This document shows positions 60,495-64,000 of a DNA stretch of 64,000 nt, in pieces. Source of the stretch: Chryseobacterium indologenes (lineage in GTDB: Bacteria > Bacteroidota > Bacteroidia > Flavobacteriales > Weeksellaceae); assembly GCF_018362995.1 (NCBI RefSeq), contig NZ_CP074372.1:310001-374000 (forward strand), in the 5' to 3' direction. The number at the start of each line of letters is the position of its first letter. The first letter of the stretch is position 1. The position numbers were made by a program, and so were the translations under genes. A model generated the notes under the pieces. It saw only the letters and a list, made by a program, of their open reading frames with translations, was not told the DNA's origin and made no database searches.

Positions 60495-61754
60495 ATGAAT
60501 CCAGTAGATTTGGAGTTGGTAAAATTAAAAAGACAATGGCAGAAAGTCGTTTCAAAGAACGAAGAAAAACCTATGCTGATTTGTTTAGGAGAAAAACATG
60601 AAACCGATCTTTTTGATGGATTTATCAAATCAAAACTCTCCGAAGATGAAGAAGGAGATGATATTTTTTTACTCCATTATCAGGAATTTAACGGAATGAA
60701 ATCTTTCGGACAGACTTTACTGGATGAATGGACCGAGTTTTACGGAATGCTGAAGAAAAGTGAGAAAAATATTCCCCAATGGGAACTCAAAGATCCGGAG
60801 CAGACTTTTAAAACAGATGCCTACAAAGCATTTTATCCTTTACTGGAATTAAAGAAAAACTTTCCCAATATTAAGGATTCAAAGATTTACCTCTATATAG
60901 CTCCGCTCAGGATCAGTGATACAGAAGAGCTGTCCCTCTGGGTGAAAGAATGGTGCAGGATCTGTGAAATGTCAGAAAACAAAGACCTTAAACTGGTTTG
61001 GGCAGAACATCATACCCATAGAACACTATCACAGATTCCTTCAGCGCACAGTTTCAGGGTAGAAGTGGATATCCATCAGTTAATGCAGAATACTGCAGCG
61101 CATACTAACCGGAAGAAAAACAGCCCGGATACGGATTTTCAGCAGCAGATTCTTATAGCGAGTAACCATTTAAGTAAAGAAAGATTCAAAGAAGCGGAAC
61201 ATGCCTTAAAAACAGCAGTGAAGCTCGCTAAAGAACAAAAAAATAAACAGGGAGAGATTTCTGCCTATTTTATGCTTACCCAGGCGTATACAGCAGACAG
61301 GAAAAAAGACAGGGCAGAAGATACTTACCGGATCATATTTGAAGAAGTAGAACCTGACTCACCTCTGGAAGTTCAGATGTACATGAATTACGGAAGCCAT
61401 CTGTTAGGAAATTCCAAAAAATCCAAGGCAGAAAAAATATTTGAAAAAGCTGCAGAAACAGCACAAAAGATAGGAGAATATGCAATGGCTATTGAATGCT
61501 ACAGAATCATAGGAACATTGAATGATACTGTGCTTACAAAAGATAAAATGATAAGGTATTTTGAAAAATGTCTCGACATAGCAAAATTAATGGATCCTTC
61601 AGTAAGGGAACAGAGCAGCCTGCGGTTTGTAGCCTCAATGCTGATTCTCAAATACGAAAGCGACCATTCTAAAAAAACAATACTGGACAATGAAATGAAG
61701 ACTTATTTTGGTGATGACTGGAGGGTAAGTGTAGAAAGGCCAAAAGCAGGGTAA
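60495..61754 (+). CDS. TPR-containing T6SS adaptor/chaperone candidate
   Basis: 419 residues, no signal peptide. The N-terminal ~200 residues form an uncharacterised alpha/beta domain (KPMLICLGEKHETDLFDGF, LKLVWAEHHTHRTLSQIPS); the C-terminal half (about 205-400) is a set of TPR helices (EAEHALKTAVKLAKEQ, AEDTYRIIFEEVEP, KAEKIFEKAAETAQKIGEYA). Placed between vgrG (6-nt gap) and rhs (18-nt gap), it is where T6SS loci encode the adaptor that loads the effector on the spike. It does not resemble DUF4123 or DUF1795 adaptors, so this would be a distinct, Bacteroidota-type adaptor (inference). Confidence 0.75.
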   Translation: MNPVDLELVKLKRQWQKVVSKNEEKPMLICLGEKHETDLFDGFIKSKLSEDEEGDDIFLLHYQEFNGMKSFGQTLLDEWTEFYGMLKKSEKNIPQWELKDPEQTFKTDAYKAFYPLLELKKNFPNIKDSKIYLYIAPLRISDTEELSLWVKEWCRICEMSENKDLKLVWAEHHTHRTLSQIPSAHSFRVEVDIHQLMQNTAAHTNRKKNSPDTDFQQQILIASNHLSKERFKEAEHALKTAVKLAKEQKNKQGEISAYFMLTQAYTADRKKDRAEDTYRIIFEEVEPDSPLEVQMYMNYGSHLLGNSKKSKAEKIFEKAAETAQKIGEYAMAIECYRIIGTLNDTVLTKDKMIRYFEKCLDIAKLMDPSVREQSSLRFVASMLILKYESDHSKKTILDNEMKTYFGDDWRVSVERPKAG

Positions 61755-61772
61755 TCTCAAATTAAAAGAATC

Positions 61773-64000
61773 ATGGCAGATCTGAATAAAAAGACAGTAA
61801 AACCCATAAAGGTTGCAAAACCGGATATGAACCCCAACCGTTCTTTGAAGGTGAACGCAGACGTTACTTCAGTGAGCTGGGACAAAACCAAACAGGGTTG
61901 GAAGAACGGTATGAAAAATAACATTGACTCCCTGAATCCTGTATCTATGGCTAAATCCTTAGCTGGCGGAGATAGCGCTCAATCTGGGAAAAGTAGTAGT
62001 GGAGGTGGCGGTGGCGGTGGAAGCAGTGCTGTGACTGCCGAAAAAGCAGCTCCGGAAAGTAAGGTAAAACTGATCAAGGTGAATACTCCAGCAATGCCTT
62101 CCACTGCCATTCAGCATACGAGTAAGCATTTTGATATTGTGCTGGCCATTGATATCCACTGGACACTGATCCCGCCGCCGCCATCATTTATGCTGATTCC
62201 ACTGCCATTGCCACATCCTTTTATCGGAATTGTTTTTGACATCATGGATTACATTACCATCACCATTCCGATTCCGCAGTTTGCAAGAAATCTGATGCCA
62301 TCACTGCCGGAAAGTATTCCAATGGGAGGCTCCATATACGTTCACGGAAGACACAAAGCTACCACCACTACCAGTGTAATGGGAGTGGTGATTCCGTTCA
62401 GACACATTACATCACTCATTCCTGTATATATCATTCCTTTTCCTCAGGAAGCTCCGCACGAAGGAGAAGTGTATTATGGTTCACAGACCGTTTTGGCACA
62501 GGGAAGTAAAATGAGCGGAAACCAGCCGCAGCAGGTCCTTACCTGTATGGGATTCCCTTTCGGGATGACTATGCTTCCTGCGATGCCGGATAAACCGAAG
62601 AAAAATCCACTGGCCTATTTCGCATTCTATAATAACTTTTCAAGCATGTATATCCAGATCAATACGGGCGGGCCTGTATTGGTGGGAGGAGCTTTCGTCC
62701 CGCATGTCTATACGCCCGGAGAAATGCTGATGCGTCTTGCGGGAATGTTTTTAATGAGAAGCCTGACCAAGAAAATAGGAAAGTTGGGAGCTAACGGATT
62801 AAAGAAATTCAATAACAGTGTCCTTAAAAAAGCGCCGTTCAGTAAATTTAAATTTGCCAATGCTTTGTCTAAAAAATTGTGTAAATGGGGATTTGAGCCG
62901 GTTAATCTTGTGACAGGAGCAATGGTTTTTGAATGGGATGATTTTGAAATTCAGGGAAGCACTCCTTTAAAATGGAAGAATGTATGGCACAGTGACAGAC
63001 CTTATGACTTCGGACCTTTAGGAAATGGGGTCTTCAGTAATCATGACCTGTTTATTCTTACTGAAAAAGGCAATAAGTTTGCCGGTTGGATGCATCCTGA
63101 CGAAAATATTGCCATGTTAATCCCTGCGCCTGAAATTGGTGAAGAGATGACCTATTTCAGGGATCAGAAAATATGGCAGTACAGACCAAGCAGCAGTATT
63201 TGGGTGATCCGTAAAGGAACTGATATTTATACCTATAAACGTTTCTATCATGTTACAGAAGGAACAATTTATAAAGTGATTCATATTGAATATGGAGATG
63301 GCACAATCAGAGAATATGAGTATGAAGACCGGAATATTGTACTGAAAACTATAAAAGATGTAAAGAGCGGATTCAGTATTGAAACGGTTATTCATCCCGA
63401 ATATAAAAAAATAACAGAAGTATATTACTGTTATAAAAAACAGAGAGACCTGCAGGTTCGCTACGATTATGATGAGCGGGGAAATCTTACCCATGTCTGG
63501 GATATTCATAAAAAAGCAATTGTCTTTGAATATGATGGAAGAAATCAGGTGGTGAAAAGAACGAACCGAAACGGAATGAGTTATCAGTGGGAATATGATG
63601 CAGAAGGAAGAGTAACGCATACCAAAGGTGTAGATGGGTATATGGAAGGAAAACTTCAGTATCATGATGAAGAAGGTTTCACGGAAGTTATTTATCCAAA
63701 ACAAAACAACAAAACAGAAGAGTATCATTATGATGAAAACTTTCTGGTTTATAAAATGGTAGATGGAGAAGGAGGGGAAACCTGGTATGATTACACTGCT
63801 CACAGCGAGCTGAAAATGGTAGGATCTCCCGAAGGCCGAGTTGAAGGATATACCTACGATGAAATGGGAAATATCAAGATTTTCCATAGCCCGGATGGGG
63901 AAGAATACCATTATCAGTACAATGAATTCGGACAGGTGATTGCCCGTCTCTCACCTTCGGGAACTTCTGAAACATGGAGTTATGATGAAGACGGAAAATT
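61773..64000 (+). CDS. Rhs-repeat effector with PAAR-like N-terminus (partial, runs off window)
   Basis: 742 codons are visible from the ATG at 61773 with no stop before the window end. A leader with a glycine linker (SSSGGGGGGGSS, about 70-81) is followed by a PAAR-like/proline-rich region with membrane-inserting character (IPPPPSFMLIPLPLPHPF; EGEVYYGSQTVLAQGSKMSG) to about 290. DUF6531-type start of the Rhs cage follows (EPVNLVTGAMVFEWDDFEI, about 370-390), then YD-repeats (YDYDERGNLTHVWD, WEYDAEGRVTHTKG, YTYDEMGNIKIF). The C-terminal toxin and immunity genes are outside the window. Co-transcribed with vgrG and the adaptor. Confidence 0.93.
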   Translation, partial: MADLNKKTVKPIKVAKPDMNPNRSLKVNADVTSVSWDKTKQGWKNGMKNNIDSLNPVSMAKSLAGGDSAQSGKSSSGGGGGGGSSAVTAEKAAPESKVKLIKVNTPAMPSTAIQHTSKHFDIVLAIDIHWTLIPPPPSFMLIPLPLPHPFIGIVFDIMDYITITIPIPQFARNLMPSLPESIPMGGSIYVHGRHKATTTTSVMGVVIPFRHITSLIPVYIIPFPQEAPHEGEVYYGSQTVLAQGSKMSGNQPQQVLTCMGFPFGMTMLPAMPDKPKKNPLAYFAFYNNFSSMYIQINTGGPVLVGGAFVPHVYTPGEMLMRLAGMFLMRSLTKKIGKLGANGLKKFNNSVLKKAPFSKFKFANALSKKLCKWGFEPVNLVTGAMVFEWDDFEIQGSTPLKWKNVWHSDRPYDFGPLGNGVFSNHDLFILTEKGNKFAGWMHPDENIAMLIPAPEIGEEMTYFRDQKIWQYRPSSSIWVIRKGTDIYTYKRFYHVTEGTIYKVIHIEYGDGTIREYEYEDRNIVLKTIKDVKSGFSIETVIHPEYKKITEVYYCYKKQRDLQVRYDYDERGNLTHVWDIHKKAIVFEYDGRNQVVKRTNRNGMSYQWEYDAEGRVTHTKGVDGYMEGKLQYHDEEGFTEVIYPKQNNKTEEYHYDENFLVYKMVDGEGGETWYDYTAHSELKMVGSPEGRVEGYTYDEMGNIKIFHSPDGEEYHYQYNEFGQVIARLSPSGTSETWSYDEDGK

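Noticed and set aside
63117..63911. 264-codon open frame on the minus strand
   Set aside because: It is antisense to the Rhs repeat region, whose plus frame shows clear YD-repeats; the minus translation is a hydrophobic, Phe/Ile-rich shadow.

Overview
The window looks like chromosomal DNA of a Chryseobacterium-type flavobacterium (Bacteroidota, Weeksellaceae). The support is low GC, several promoters of the Bacteroidota form (TTTG or TTG, 17-21 nt, TAnnTTTG) in place of -35/-10 boxes, proteins with type IX secretion (T9SS) C-terminal sorting domains, TonB-dependent receptors with carboxypeptidase-like N-domains, an ECF sigma/FecR pair, and a 'three-component' VgrG-adaptor-Rhs locus. The genus is an inference from familiar protein families; no 16S gene is present.

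Layout. 1-2.2 kb: minus-strand operon PhzF - ketopantoate reductase - exported RidA. 2.2-7.6 kb: a secreted protein with 10-bp direct repeats upstream, two overlapping small HTH proteins, a membrane-spanning TPR-HTH regulator and an AraC regulator. 7.7-7.9 kb: tRNA-Lys(TTT) with promoter and terminator. 7.9-10.5 kb: cupin / SRPBCC-like / cysteine hydrolase operon and a GNAT. 10.9-13.9 kb: two more TPR-HTH membrane regulators in tandem. 14.6-17.7 kb: a secreted reprolysin-type metalloprotease with T9SS tail. 17.7-21.4 kb: a Tet(X)-like flavin monooxygenase with AraC regulator, a Crp/Fnr-like regulator and a second ketopantoate reductase-like gene. 21.6-25.4 kb: a redox block (ferredoxin, FMN reductase, DUF2480, superoxide dismutase) facing a SufR-like Fe-S regulator and HAD phosphatase; both promoters carry a CAAC-N6-GTTG-type site. 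25.5-37 kb: ECF sigma / FecR / SusD-less TonB receptor, two beta-helix lipoproteins, a T9SS cargo protein, a lipoprotein and an S41 protease. 37-41 kb: small genes and a MarR / UvrA-like divergon around a 31-bp palindrome. 41-46 kb: TonB receptor plus beta-propeller phytase and a TetR regulator. 46-57.8 kb: mixed housekeeping and accessory genes, including an HxlR/MFS divergon. 58-64 kb: VgrG, TPR adaptor and the first ~740 codons of an Rhs protein that runs off the window; its toxin end lies outside.

The best-supported local systems are the SufR-like/SOD regulon (regulator, operators and promoters are all visible), the three paralogous TPR-HTH membrane regulators, and the T6SS-iii-type VgrG-adaptor-Rhs cassette with a long structured leader. 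No CRISPR array, insertion sequence, prophage or rRNA was seen.
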